A stretch of 60,061 nt of DNA from an uncultured Pirellula sp. (GCA_903858115.1 CAIOHR010000350.1:1-60061); one strand, 5' to 3'; counted from the first letter of the stretch, positions 36,001 to 43,085 are shown. The notes: a model not told the origin generated them from the sequence alone. A program made the numbers and translations.

Positions 36001-37045
36001 AATCCCCCTCTGAAAGCACTGCCGTGCAAGACGGAGAGGACACAGAACCTTTGCCCATCTCAGTTCCGCCAAACTGCGTGAAAGTCCATCCGCTAAGCTG
36101 CGAATCAAAGGCACAGTTTCCGTCTGGGGGACTGACATCGATGTCGACAATCGAATCGCTGTAACCGCCGTTAGCATTCGTTGTTGTTTCAAATACGTTT
36201 TCTCCCCATTCTAATCTCAGACTTGATGTCCCAATTCCAAGACCACGAAGATGAGAACTCGTTGTACTGTCAGTACTTGCTCGTTGTAAAACATAGACTC
36301 CGAGAATTGATCCTGCAGGAAATGTCACTTCTCGGGCATCACGGAATGTGTCTCGCCGAGAAAAGAGCACTTTCTTATTGGCTGAAGCAAAGACTGCTTT
36401 TCCATATCCGGAAGATCCTGGAACCATGCCATTGACTCTTCCATCAAGACTATCGACCTGAAATAAACCCATTTCATTGAACTCGAGTCGGCCGACTGTA
36501 AGGCGACTCGAAAGCCGAACCAGTTGATCGACGTTTCCCGGTAAGGATCCCATGACCATGCTAACGAACCCGACCGGTGCAGGTTCCGTAACACCTTCGA
36601 TTCGTAACGGTACTTCAGAAGATAGACTCGCATTGACGTAGTTGACAGCAGTCAACACGTCGAGAGGACTCAAGAATTCGTCCCCGTCCGTGTTGTAATA
36701 GTAGTCGAGGCTGTTAGTTCTTTCACCAAGCCGCGAGGAACCGACGCGATTGATCTGATTGACAACCGCAAGGACGTCAAGAGGCGAAATGCTCATGTCG
36801 TTGTCAACGTCGATTGGCCTTGCTGCATTCGTCCAATCGGCATTCAGAAGCAGCCGCGACTCCAGTTGTTCGAAAAAGCGATTTCTCTTAGCAAGTCTTT
36901 GACGTCGGAATCTTCGCGAACTTTTGGAAATTCTGCGAGAAGAAAAAATATGGTTCAACCGCACGGGATCAACTCTGTATTGGATTAGAAGCAGGAGCCC
37001 GAGCGTGCCAAGTCGGCTTGAATCCGGGCAAAATTCAAGTCGCAT
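24002..37045 (-). CDS. Giant planctomycete surface protein: dockerin, Ig-like, vWA, FG-GAP and RHS repeats (4347 aa)
   Basis: One unbroken 13-kb frame. Residues about 57-70 carry the planctomycete extracellular motif RFFEQLESRLLLNAD; two dockerin-type repeats follow (DVDNDMSISPLDVL and NTDGDEFLSPLDVL). About 11 Ig/cadherin-like repeats share a SIDxxTGxxxWxP signature, two before and nine after the insert. A vWA-like domain starts near residue 855 (ITFVLDEG), is interrupted at about 935-1665 by an FG-GAP/VCBS propeller with many DxDxDGxxD loops, and resumes at DGYAGLNLDLAQ. From about 2900 to 4050 are RHS/YD repeats, then the RHS core GTGRFYGRDLF...GIDPTG near 4130. The last 200 residues are a beta-rich tip without a recognised toxin fold. 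Start ATG 37045 follows a TAG. Likely cell-surface adhesion or contact protein, calcium dependent; exported by an unknown route. Confidence 0.9.
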   Translation of the reverse strand: MRLEFCPDSSRLGTLGLLLLIQYRVDPVRLNHIFSSRRISKSSRRFRRQRLAKRNRFFEQLESRLLLNADWTNAARPIDVDNDMSISPLDVLAVVNQINRVGSSRLGERTNSLDYYYNTDGDEFLSPLDVLTAVNYVNASLSSEVPLRIEGVTEPAPVGFVSMVMGSLPGNVDQLVRLSSRLTVGRLEFNEMGLFQVDSLDGRVNGMVPGSSGYGKAVFASANKKVLFSRRDTFRDAREVTFPAGSILGVYVLQRASTDSTTSSHLRGLGIGTSSLRLEWGENVFETTTNANGGYSDSIVDIDVSPPDGNCAFDSQLSGWTFTQFGGTEMGKGSVSSPSCTAVLSEGDSYAVTLEKDIVIPSQPTVFSIDISNPVFDRTSLDRMKDAFEIALVDRNGNSLVTTVRPGSNALFNATEGFDGYQAAEGIVVDKNRVSIGLGGLPAGLNAKVVLRLINNDGDSLSKVVIRDAFFDSRQDLRAGQNRLTGSRSIPTINWNSMQDVTSSTRMQFGRTSLGQSGSELFVDVGIGNRGDDAFLGGVVLVLKNLSDPSIRLLDFDGFTTDAHPYVVLEPVQENRIQAGGPSALRSLRFSNPENVPFTYDWQVLAARNRAPSIEPPAVTEAIVGREFRSSILANDPDGDPVNYRLVRGPNGLSIDTNSGRMAFTPVSSQLGSHRVTIAASDMAGASTEYTFALVVSEPRPNRPPVILSTPSVSVDLSEPNGYRYSVTSFDADFDAVSYRMTTGPAGASIDATSGRMNWRPTPQQVGTHSVVLQASDGNGGIAEQAFAIRVLPAPNNQPPQFLSRPETTYRLPAERDTSTGAVSPKSLELNLGPNQQTTQQVRFTTPTESTVNSADITFVLDEGMPYTESFTNPGKDWIADLANSLDTGLQSIGITNNRYGHTAFGLSNASNYPVRELEHNTFYRTEKFAYSAFSIDIDNDGDLDLMEKHRYKTMLRENDGAGDFSKTRDYAFTVGQGTQVADLNGDGLKDILYLEDIAAGRPHLQYTLAYRLLKPTGDFSDPVYASLPNAINAIGIYYTVADINNDNRLDVVATSWTSNDLVIFFNDGPNSGLFNHQLLDDGLMNIDTRFHVTLAAGDFNGDGFVDLFSGTPSKQYILWSNTQNGFQSPIQLTQLPANRSSAPMLGYATDFNKDGIDDLLVTGDISFPQEPMLLLGTSDGFEEKRIDIGEGTWVLSGFWYGFPRPLIADFDGDGHFDFLGGGSGLNDLQLAFTNSDNVIDRRVGLQIANAGTGYDQRFEPFDVDNDGDIDIVSRYGGNFASRIVVLRNDGKGNFTSSPHGVGTIRYPKEIEVADLDGDQKQDLALLVGGDIRFEGNATHIATIRRTESNNWAPPNLFQLDGVLSDLKIRDLGNDGTKEFIVQRISFDFFGRRSFWIDVLRERSGQLDVIQTIAWPNIPINHMEVTDVDQDSDLDLLISSSRGLDLIRNNGGAFASTIESLSTNYVGQFVHGDFDRDGKVDLVIAGHDLRISFNVMSLDSPSSTVLLSTRSPNGLALGDLNGDGNQDVVAFANDQIQYFEFEEGNKFSEPATWTIDKQFSGDSFEISSLKTADVNGDSFSDVVALKRTGSDSQYKSVVLINNGNAGFEAQRPSFVLGGWGQYDFEMSDLDQDLDVDVVTLDPSNSSIRIGTNDGFGDFGNMGSITAVVNTFRARETLAFGADGYAGLNLDLAQSVRKNALNFRVLISSNSRIEKDRRLSFASIATELQQRTASVAYVINARFTDANGNAAVGINDRGEAIVSDGNGGFALRAGGKVGGGVAAIDYGDLALATGGSAWDIEILKSASGQAVFQTFINSLVSQANRQRDIDIVPSDSRVQLENLTGTITMASPGQSQSFDVRITGTGEAQSFDLMFVRSSTGALLGSIPVQINEREFHYQLRALDPEGQAVTYRLISGPTSASVDSASGLLRWQPDAKGEYSFIVAAIDAGGASSEQSFSVTVKAGEFNNAPKIEPIISITAKAGIPFEYSMKASDPEQDSITYLLDVAPDGMSIDRSTGILSWSPTERQIGKHQVQVRTIDARGKSSAIGFPVIVEQPRQNSFPRISSAIGEQFIPQYETWIYQPTAVDGDNDDLVWDLPFAPEGMVIDSQTGRMSWTAGVARDDAFDVMLRVKDNQGGADIRKFTIKVFPNNTPPEVEFVGQQSAVANLPRIYDVKAQDAENSPLKYRLFNAPTGMSINVDTGRITWTPTTQQVGLHPFDVLVTDKDQAVTGVAATFAVTQTATNDAPIFIVPERLPFSVGRSTSHQLQASDANGDPVSFVFVSGTRVNVSSQGLVSWSPSASDVGNSEFVVEARDGRGGISRVTIPVTVWSLPSPSRPTIMSSPNTTAVAKQIYSYDPVVDSNSSGNVRWTVVNPPSGMSIDSRRGSIRWRPSDEQVGKHLVRIFVLNDDGSFAGADQVFTIEVRALNTPPHFTSIPLTATSTGQTYVYDAKARDIDRDSVTYTLVSGPLGMAVNSQTGQVTWPVGSTIPATKQPVRIRAADGKGGAAEQDFAIDVTTTAPNRFPTIGNNPPQRATVNSLYTFNAVAIDPDGDSITYSMPVAPAGALIDLNGLVSWTPTAGQLDSQTFAVVARDSRGASERLDFNVIVFASNRIPAIEPLFVESSLWTGRGYIWDFEARDADGDSLEYSLVGAPAGMTVDPRSGQVRWKPAAVHAGNVSWTLRVTDERGGVASKAIQQQVIVDNQAPILTIELSKTRILPGEEVTIYVRARDNASELQPVLTLNNNQALSLDKSGRAKYRSSFPGQFEIKAVAKDANGIEGIARAQLIVVNSSQSGPSVTLVSPSQGLAYQSPFDVYVFFGSTVASYRLFMEELDTGNQIELARKDSGVVTGNIARIDPTLMANGTYTLWLTAKDADGKETTVKREFDATGNLKLGNFRVSFTDVSIPVAGIPVTMTRTYDSLQASSSADFGYGWRMEFRDTQLRLNVPQTGDEDSLIYNPIKVGSRVFVTVPGGKRESFRFAPKLAPGGRGSFLGIYEPHFVPEAGVTSQLTVSNFDLTISSSGDVLTFDQQVYNPVSPLFGTKFLLTTREGTIYEINGMSGLVDSIIDANGNELRFTDNEVVSNRGYRLSIQRDLSGRITSVVDPIGNRTQYRYDYAGDLIEVVDPLGNITKYLYKPTRKHFLDKIVDPLGRDGIRMEYDADGRLVKSFDAQGNSIAQNFDLANSTVTVTDALGNATKYKYDRDGNVTEQTDALGGITRTTYDSDGNELTTTDPLGYTTNRTFDSDGNQLSQTDANGRTSFSSYERITFGTSIIARFSGAAAAPFSVMTSTTDAAGNSTRSRYDNRGNLLSSTDPSGMKTQVEYVAGGLPKSFVIGSVATQYEYDLLGRPTKRTTATGEASESIFDANGNEIEKRTTVGAGANAVIAITRTKYNAKGQVIEVVDPLGGVTRHSYDAAGNRTESIDPLGRKTTFVYDVRGMLTETIYPDETLETNADNPRMKSEYDAAGREVAKFDEADRKTIFVYDKLGRLIETIFPDKTLNDLSDNPRTKQEFNASGWMTASTDELGAKTRYEYNRLGQQTAISNALNQRSSVEYDSSGRPITNTNAMGHISRSQFDGSGKRTKQIEPDGTFVSSSYDTNGRLASKTDALERVTRYQYTDAGSLDAVIDALGNTTRYSYDLRGNLVSQIDTEGRETQYEYDLLNRRTAIILPMGQRSTTKFDAVGNVIETADFNGEKITFAYDTRNRLTSKTLQGNETIGYSYTPTGQLSSYTDARGTTRWTYDERDRILSRTEPDGVSISYTYDAAGNKTSQTTLSGTVAYTYNLVGQLTQVKDQANQPTTYAYDATGLQTQTSFGNGTTESREYDTLGRLTKIEHKKASTILASYRYTLADNGRRDMVVEHNGRTVRYQYDALDRLTQEAITDSVLGNRTMDYLFDKVGNRKSRVDSLEGATSYEYDANDRLLTETLASNVTRYTYDDNGNTMSKISNTDRVFYEWSDENRLMGLDTDGDGDIDVTNRYDHVGIRVSQTAGGIETRYLLDTVQPYQQVVEEYSPGGVILASYVHGNDLISQKRGDTKSIYYVDGLGSTRALSDPTGIIKDRYVYDAYGRELSVMGATINSYRFAGEQFDAASKLSYNRARYLDLGTGRFYGRDLFEGTSAFPTSQHRFIYANASPTNGIDPTGYFTIVEFSTGQSIQNSLRQMNSFVRLKSLFEDTVDFIDLAAFTFKLSSAVATNVFGTDLFGADGALSIDVKHRSFSKQSTFSDFALSTKLSLAKLSGEIEVSFIGNSKANSRVTPSIKLKGAWDPKNGFTGDLGYNVKKQWTWQTWPGGPKRSIALEFSHGVSGEIAVALSGKYGFFAIGVEMEVGRDGPQFKPRVDF

Positions 37046-37273
37046 CTAGCCCCGTTCGGAATGTCAACAATTTGGGGGAAACACTCAATAGTTTGGCAAT
37101 ACACGAGCGAATTTCATCAATCGTGCGACCAGACCAGCCGATCGGAAACAATCGGCGGCTAACAAATTGAAATCGCTGGCTCAAAACGGTACAAGCTTCC
37201 AAGCAGGAACGCTACCGACACGCTGCTATCTCGCGACCGGTTCGATTGACAATCTGTTGTTCCTGAGGTCTAG

Positions 37274-37930
37274 CTATCTCGTTCTTGTGGACTGATACTT
37301 GCTAGCCGTGAAGTGATCAAACTCAAAGTCGATGCGAACAATCATCCCCGCCTGAAATTGAAAATGCCAATTGAAGCGAAGGGCTGGCAATTCCACGCTG
37401 TCGGATACAAGCCAATCTTCGAATCTTGCCGAAACACACTCAACTCCCCATAAGTAAACGACTAGAAGTCTTTCTTCTAAGCGACAATACCGTTGGCAGA
37501 ATGTCTGGAAGAATACGATCAACTGCTCAAATCCGTTCCATGTACCGGCAAAAGGAAAATGCAGAGGATCTACTAAACACTCGAGTTTGGCGTTCGGCGA
37601 AAAATAATGCGCTAGATGTCGTATGCACTCTGCGCCCAATCGCTCGTAAGCCTCGATAAACTCTTTCACGATTGCAACCTGGTCGAAAAGTAATTCTTCT
37701 ATTCGTACCTCAGTTCCAAAGGCGGTAAACGTTTCAGCAAGGTCCGCGATCGTCGCGTAATTGAGGGTACCTCCAGACTCGGCTTTGCGGATCAATCGTG
37801 GCGTGTAGCCAGACCTACGTGCCAGTTCGTCTTGTGAGCATCCACACTTCAAACGGAGTTCCCGCATCCGAGCGGCATTGACCACACAGAATCGTTTTGG
37901 TGTTTGGTTATTGCGAGTAGAAAGATCCAT
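37274..37930 (-). CDS. XRE HTH regulator fused to an NTF2/SnoaL-like domain, 218 aa
   Basis: Residues about 20-75 form a Cro/CI HTH: MRELRLKCGCSQDELARRSGYTPRLIRKAE, then TLNYATIADLAETF. From about residue 88 the chain looks like an NTF2/SnoaL-like fold: VKEFIEAYERLG, HYFSPNAKLECLVDP, AGTWNGFEQLIVFFQTF and WHFQFQAGMIVRIDFEFD. NTF2-like domains bind small hydrophobic ligands, so a ligand-sensing repressor is likely; the ligand is unknown. It lies 228 bp upstream of the giant gene on the same strand and may control it. Confidence 0.75.
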   Translation of the reverse strand: MDLSTRNNQTPKRFCVVNAARMRELRLKCGCSQDELARRSGYTPRLIRKAESGGTLNYATIADLAETFTAFGTEVRIEELLFDQVAIVKEFIEAYERLGAECIRHLAHYFSPNAKLECLVDPLHFPFAGTWNGFEQLIVFFQTFCQRYCRLEERLLVVYLWGVECVSARFEDWLVSDSVELPALRFNWHFQFQAGMIVRIDFEFDHFTASKYQSTRTR

Positions 37931-38168
37931 TCAAATAGACGTCGTTGATGCGTATCAAGGTTCCTGCTTTACGGATCGTTAACGCGACCGGGAGCAGGCT
38001 GCCTTGCTTTTGCGTTTTGAGTCATTAGACTTGCGTTGGAATTAGCAAAACTCCTTTTCGCGACTTTCAGCCGCTGTCCACAAAGGGATGACGTTCTTGC
38101 ACACAGAGAAAACCAATAAATCCAGATTTTTTTCTGCACTCGTCCAATAAGGCTTCGCTTGAGAGTCG

Positions 38169-38729
38169 ATGAAAGAGACCGATTTCACAGCCGACGCTTC
38201 AGTTGCTCAACCTTTGTTGGAAAAGGACTTACTGCGTTCCAGCGGGTTTCTCTACCGATTCGTTAGCGAACGAATGCCGAAGTCACTTCAACGCTTTCTT
38301 GGCGTTTCCGATGTTGTTCAAAGTGTGGTATTCCGCATTATCAAAAACCGTGCGCAGTTTCTTGGAACTGCGGAAGAACAGTATCGCGGCTGGGTGTTGC
38401 GCATTGCTCGAAATCGTATCATTGATGGTATTCGAAAGTTTCGCTCTTCTGCTCAAGATACTGAGCTTCACAGCAGCAGTTTGATCGATTTGGCAACAAC
38501 TTGCCCGAGCGAAGCTCTTTCGGAAGAAGAACAAGCGGAGTTGTTCATCAACGCTATTAACGAGTTGCCACCCGACCTTCAGCAAGTTTTGTTGCTTCGA
38601 TACCATCGCGAAATGACATTTCCAGCCATCGCTGAGGAGTTGAAAATACCGGTAACTACTTGCCGTCGAAAGTGGCTTGAGGCCTGCGAAATGCTTCGTG
38701 ATCGACTACGCCCGATGATTCTGACCTAA
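38169..38729 (+). CDS. ECF-type RNA polymerase sigma factor, 186 aa
   Basis: Region 2: FLGVSDVVQSVVFRIIKN...FRGW-type stretch (YRGWVLRIARNRIIDGIRKF). Region 4: LPPDLQQVLLLRYHREMTFPAIAEELKIPVTTCRRKWLEA. It matches the planctomycete ECF group encoded with Ser/Thr kinases. The kinase gene starts 18 bp downstream, so both are co-transcribed. Phosphorylation or sequestration by the kinase is inferred from known sigma/kinase pairs. No anti-sigma factor is present. Confidence 0.9.
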   Translation: MKETDFTADASVAQPLLEKDLLRSSGFLYRFVSERMPKSLQRFLGVSDVVQSVVFRIIKNRAQFLGTAEEQYRGWVLRIARNRIIDGIRKFRSSAQDTELHSSSLIDLATTCPSEALSEEEQAELFINAINELPPDLQQVLLLRYHREMTFPAIAEELKIPVTTCRRKWLEACEMLRDRLRPMILT

Positions 38730-38746
38730 GTTCGCAAGAGACTTCT

Positions 38747-41700
38747 ATGGACGAAAACGAGAATGGAAAAGCGAGTCCGCAGGTAGAAAGTGGTGAGGAG
38801 TTCATCGAGCCACGAATTCGTCCTATAGATCAGCTCCTTCGGTATGCATTGGGTGGTATGGGCGACTCTTCCGCGACAGGGAGTAGTTCCAATCCAATAC
38901 CTGCTGCCACAGCGACGTTGGCGATGGATTTGGCGAAGCGGTTGCCTGAACGTTTCAAAGTTGAAAGTGTGTTGGGTCATGGGACTTTTGGGATCGTCTA
39001 TCGGGCGACGGACACACGTTTACAACGATCCGTAGCAATCAAGGTTCTTCGGCCAGAGTGGGCTCTGCACTCGTCCACCAAACATAGGTTTCTTCGAGAA
39101 TCAAGAGCGGCGTGCCGACTAAACCACTCAGCCATAGTTCGAGTACTGGAAGCGGATGAGAATGATTCGATTGCATGGCAAGTTTGCGATCTAATTCCAG
39201 GTACTAGCCTTGCACCGATTTTGAGACAAGGGCCACTGTCTGCACGCTTGGCCGCACGACTAACACACCGCATAGCGACGGCGGTAGCGTGTGCCCATGA
39301 TCACGGGATCGTCCATCGCGATATCAAGCCAGACAATATTTTGATCGATTGCGAAAGCCGTGAAAGCATCCAAGAATCGAATGCATATCTCACAGATTTT
39401 GGTTTGGCAAAGTTTCTCGAGGAGCGAATGGAGGAGAGCCAGCACGGAGTGATCGTGGGCACGATGCAGTATATGGCACCTGAACAATTCGAAAGTGGAA
39501 GTGACATCGATTATCGAAAATGCGATGTGTACGCGTTAGGGATGCTGCTCTATGAATGCCTCTGCGGCAAAAACCCTTTCGTTGGCGCTTCTACTCTGAG
39601 TCAACGTATCGCGAAGAGTCGGGAGCCCGCGCCTTCAGTACGTCAGTTCTCGTCCCGTATCGAGCGCGACTTGGAACGGATTTGCGCCAAGGCGTTGGAG
39701 AGAGATGTGAAAGTGCGGTATCACTCGGCAGACCATTTAGCTAGGGATCTCGATGCCTATCTTCATGGATTGCCTGTCTCGGCGCGACGCCAAGGTTCCG
39801 TCGAGCGAATGACGCGGCTGGTACGTGCCAACCCAACTCTGTCAGTCATGCTCGCAATCATAATCCTAGGCCTTGCTGGTTTTGCTGCATTTTTGCAACG
39901 ATCCAACTATGTTGTTTCGAACCAACAGAATCAACTCCAGGCGATGAACAGTCAGTTGGTGGAGAGAATTGACGTAGCAAACCAACTTACAGCAACTTCG
40001 AACGAGCTGCGCCGAGTATCGGATCTCGATCGAGAGCGTTTTTCGGAACTGGCATGGCGATCCGAAATGAAGGAAGCCTATAGGTGCTGGGAGATCGGTG
40101 ACCTAGCTGGTGCTCGGAAGGGGCTCTTGGCTCTGCGCCGATCACATGCCGAGAAGACACGCCGTTTGGAATGGAGGTTGTTGGCTTGTCAATTGGACGA
40201 TGTGTATCGTGAAAGAAAGCTAGTCGATGCTAAGATCGAGCATGTTTCAGATTTTCCTGACAACCGTCGCCTTGCGTACGTTGCGTCGGATGGTCATTTT
40301 GGTGTTGTGAACACTTCGACTCTTGAAACAGAACACACTCACATGGCGAAAGAGGGTGGTCTCAATGCGCTGGCTATGGTGTCAGGCAGTAAAGTCCTTT
40401 TTGGTGGGCGTGCAAATATGATTCAGTCTCAAGTCTGCGAATACGATTGGACACAAAAGAGACTTGAGACTTGCAATTTGTTTTTTCCCACAACCGTCGA
40501 GAGCATTGTAACCGCGCAATCTGGCCGTTTTGTTTTTGCCGCTTCGCGAAACGAAGACGTGGTATTGTTAGATCGCGAAACTGGAAAAAGAGCCAGTTTC
40601 TCCAGCCGATTGAAAAACGAGAGCCTGTCGGTTCTCGAAGTACAAAAGCAATTCTATTACATCAAGAACAACAACACGCTTGTGGCAATTCGATATCTGC
40701 CTTGGCATGAACAGTTGGACGTTTGCCTTAATGAAAATACCGTTCTTCGACGTTTGGCAGCCGTTCGCGACCGCTCCTTGCTGGTCATGGCTTTAACGGA
40801 CTCCGACAGTCTATTGGTTATTGACACAGTAAGCTGGGAATGTGTGGCGCAGTTAAGGTCCGTAATGGCTGGGGCTTCGATCGATTGTTTGGTAGTAAGC
40901 GATGACGGCAAATTTGTGGCGGCAGGTTCGGGAAGTGGCAACGTATGTATTTGGGATTTATCAAAGGAATCGTGGTGGCAAAATCGGAGCGATATAGCAG
41001 TCGTACCACTGCCACTTCCTCCGAACGTTGATGTCACCGGATTGAATCGAGACATGCCGTCCGTGCAAGGGGCAAGCTATGTTGCTTCGGACGAACCCAT
41101 TTCTTCACTTTGCATTGCAGGCGGAAAGGTGTGTTGCGGTACCTCGCACGGAAAGCTCGTTGTAATGTCATTGAACGAATATGGACACAAATCCGAGAGA
41201 AGTACCGGTATTACGGTAAGTGAATCCAATTCGGAGTCCCCCGGCTTTCTTTGGAAGACTATTTGGCCAAAGGGCTCAAGTAGTTGTTTGTTGGGGGATA
41301 CTGAAGGTCGGATGCTGCGTTCAATGCCTGTAGATGACGAGAACTCATTCAAGACCTTTACTGATTGGAAAGGTAGTATGTTCAATATTGGTAGCGTTTT
41401 AGCGGCGGACGTGCGACATGGTAAAATCGTAGGCGGAGTTCATCGGCTTGAATCGCTAAATTCCCGATATGAGTCGAATGAGGATGGCAGTCAAATTGCG
41501 TGGCTCAACTCGACTAACCAAATTGCATTGCTCTCCGATGCTGGAATTCGCCTATTTGACTTTCCGTTTTCAAAGCCTAAGGATGTGATCGGACTTTCGC
41601 CCGATGCAACGATGGCAGTCGTTAGTGCTGAGCACTATGTCCTATACTTGGTTTCGCTCACTTCATCGCCGAGAATCCTTCGGACATTTAAGCTTGCAGG

Positions 41701-42208
41701 ACACGGTTTGTCAGTAGACTGGCATGGACAGGAAAACAAAATTGCAATTGTAGGTGATATTGAAACGGTTTATGAATATGACTTTGGTAACGGGCAGCTA
41801 AGAGATCTTTGCAAAACATCACATGGTTCCATTGCAATTCAGTATAGTAGGGACAGAAAAACGGTTTATTCCGCTCATTCAAATGGGACAATAAAGGCGA
41901 CCAACCTGGAAACAAGCGAAGTTCGAACGATGGCTTTGCATCGAAATGAAATCATGGGGTTTTGCCTCGATCGGGAAGAACGATTGGGCTTCAGCGTGGA
42001 TAAAACGGATGGGATCGCCGTTTGGGAGGTTTCAACTGGAGAGATGTTTGGCTACCTGATTCCGCCAAGACGTGACAGATCGCGTAAGTTGAATGTAAAT
42101 CAAGCAATCCATCTTGCCGAAGACGAATCATCTCTCGAATGCGTCCTGAGGGGGGAAGAAGGACCACATTGGCGTAAATGGGATGTTGCGGCCACACAGA
42201 GCGACTAG
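38747..42208 (+). CDS. Transmembrane Ser/Thr protein kinase with WD40-like sensor, 1153 aa
   Basis: Kinase domain at about residues 70-330: Gly loop GHGTFG (77-82), Lys99 (VAIK), Glu118, HRDIKPDN (190-197), DFG (217-219) and GTMQYMAPEQF; all catalytic residues are present. A single membrane helix lies near 364-384 (LSVMLAIIILGLAGFAAFL). A coiled stretch (NQQNQLQAMNSQLVERI) follows, then WD40/beta-propeller repeats to the end, for example GKFVAAGSGSGNVCIWDLS. The kinase is cytoplasmic and the propeller extracytoplasmic, if the N-terminus is inside. Paired with the ECF sigma gene 18 bp upstream, a common planctomycete signalling pair. Inducing signal and phosphorylated target are unknown. Confidence 0.92.
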   Translation: MDENENGKASPQVESGEEFIEPRIRPIDQLLRYALGGMGDSSATGSSSNPIPAATATLAMDLAKRLPERFKVESVLGHGTFGIVYRATDTRLQRSVAIKVLRPEWALHSSTKHRFLRESRAACRLNHSAIVRVLEADENDSIAWQVCDLIPGTSLAPILRQGPLSARLAARLTHRIATAVACAHDHGIVHRDIKPDNILIDCESRESIQESNAYLTDFGLAKFLEERMEESQHGVIVGTMQYMAPEQFESGSDIDYRKCDVYALGMLLYECLCGKNPFVGASTLSQRIAKSREPAPSVRQFSSRIERDLERICAKALERDVKVRYHSADHLARDLDAYLHGLPVSARRQGSVERMTRLVRANPTLSVMLAIIILGLAGFAAFLQRSNYVVSNQQNQLQAMNSQLVERIDVANQLTATSNELRRVSDLDRERFSELAWRSEMKEAYRCWEIGDLAGARKGLLALRRSHAEKTRRLEWRLLACQLDDVYRERKLVDAKIEHVSDFPDNRRLAYVASDGHFGVVNTSTLETEHTHMAKEGGLNALAMVSGSKVLFGGRANMIQSQVCEYDWTQKRLETCNLFFPTTVESIVTAQSGRFVFAASRNEDVVLLDRETGKRASFSSRLKNESLSVLEVQKQFYYIKNNNTLVAIRYLPWHEQLDVCLNENTVLRRLAAVRDRSLLVMALTDSDSLLVIDTVSWECVAQLRSVMAGASIDCLVVSDDGKFVAAGSGSGNVCIWDLSKESWWQNRSDIAVVPLPLPPNVDVTGLNRDMPSVQGASYVASDEPISSLCIAGGKVCCGTSHGKLVVMSLNEYGHKSERSTGITVSESNSESPGFLWKTIWPKGSSSCLLGDTEGRMLRSMPVDDENSFKTFTDWKGSMFNIGSVLAADVRHGKIVGGVHRLESLNSRYESNEDGSQIAWLNSTNQIALLSDAGIRLFDFPFSKPKDVIGLSPDATMAVVSAEHYVLYLVSLTSSPRILRTFKLAGHGLSVDWHGQENKIAIVGDIETVYEYDFGNGQLRDLCKTSHGSIAIQYSRDRKTVYSAHSNGTIKATNLETSEVRTMALHRNEIMGFCLDREERLGFSVDKTDGIAVWEVSTGEMFGYLIPPRRDRSRKLNVNQAIHLAEDESSLECVLRGEEGPHWRKWDVAATQSD

Positions 42209-42296
42209 CCGGGAATCGCAGTTTTGATCAACGCAAGGACAAGATCCGTCATTCGTCGCGAAAGTATCCGAACGAGTCAGCGAAATTTGTGTTCGT

Positions 42297-42350
42297 GACG
42301 ATCGAAGCCCCTCTGAGGCACAGATTGTGGCTAACTTCGTGGACAGCTTA
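42297..42350 (-). pseudogene. Scar of an integrase 3' end
   Basis: These 54 bp align with 20467-20532 (3' part of the second integrase), differing by substitutions and a missing repeat copy; both include AAGCCCCT and ATTGTGGCTAACTT. The minus strand encodes KLSTKLATICASEGLRSS, against KLSPKLATKLATMPVSEGLESS. This is a leftover of a third integrase-bearing element, lying in the 415-bp gap 42209-42623, which otherwise holds no gene. The short direct repeat GGAACAGCAGA follows at 42353 and 42368. Confidence 0.6.
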
Positions 42351-42623
42351 CTGGAACAGCAGATTGCTGGAACAGCAGAAGTCGCGTTTGCCGACACGAC
42401 GGGAGTTTGGTGCTAACTGTCGCGCAGGCTGTGCTATGGTGATACACGCGGCAAGCAGTCTATGGGTTGCGGAGAAGCAAAAGAACGCAAAGTGCGATTT
42501 TTTTCAACTTGGTCTCTGTTTTGCGTCATCGTCAAGAGTGTTCTTTGAGGCTTGTCAAACTGCAGCACGTTGCGGCAGTTGATTTTTGGAGCCTCAATCA
42601 AACTGTCTTTTAGGAGAAGTAAC

Positions 42624-43085
42624 ATGAGTACAACGCTAAGCCCTCAGAAAAACTCGCCATCGCTTGCTGACCGTGATTCGTTCTCTCTGATGCGAAAAGA
42701 AATGAACGAAATGCTCTCCAATTTCTGGGGAGGGACTCCCTCAGCGTGGATGTCAGGTAACCTTTCGTTGGCCGTTGATCTGACTGAGCAAGAAAACGCG
42801 TTCGTCATGAAGGTCGATATTCCTGGTCTCGAAGCGAAGGACCTCAATATTCAAGTTCAAGGGAACACGGTGACCGTTAGTGGTGAACGCAAAGAAGAGA
42901 AAGAGACTAAGGAAAAGACATTGTATAGGATGGAGCGTCGTCAAGGCGCTTTCTCTCGAAGCGTCACGTTACCTTGCAGCATCAACGCCGATGAAGTAGC
43001 TGCGGAATACCTCAGCGGCGTTCTAACTCTGACTCTACCGAAAACGGAAAAGTCCAAAGCAAAGAAAATCGCTGTCAAGGGCTGA
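42624..43085 (+). CDS. Hsp20/alpha-crystallin small heat-shock protein, 153 aa
   Basis: The ATG at 42624 has AGGAG 8 nt upstream. The alpha-crystallin domain covers about residues 50-145: AVDLTEQENAFVMKVDIPGL, QGNTVTVSGERKEEKE, RQGAFSRSVTLP and YLSGVLTLTLPK, with the A-x-x-x-n-G-v-L consensus. The C-terminal IxI-like anchor is KIAVKG. It is an ATP-independent chaperone holding unfolded proteins. It stands alone; a heat-shock promoter was not recognised. Confidence 0.93.
   Translation: MSTTLSPQKNSPSLADRDSFSLMRKEMNEMLSNFWGGTPSAWMSGNLSLAVDLTEQENAFVMKVDIPGLEAKDLNIQVQGNTVTVSGERKEEKETKEKTLYRMERRQGAFSRSVTLPCSINADEVAAEYLSGVLTLTLPKTEKSKAKKIAVKG

Noticed and set aside
35394..36164. 256-codon plus-strand frame opposite the giant gene
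   Set aside because: The minus-strand frame is continuous with clear domains; the plus frame has no motif or ribosome site.
24002..37045. Giant gene as an assembly fusion of several genes
   Set aside because: Frame, style and linker composition are continuous for 13 kb and the repeat types interleave in a known order for such proteins.
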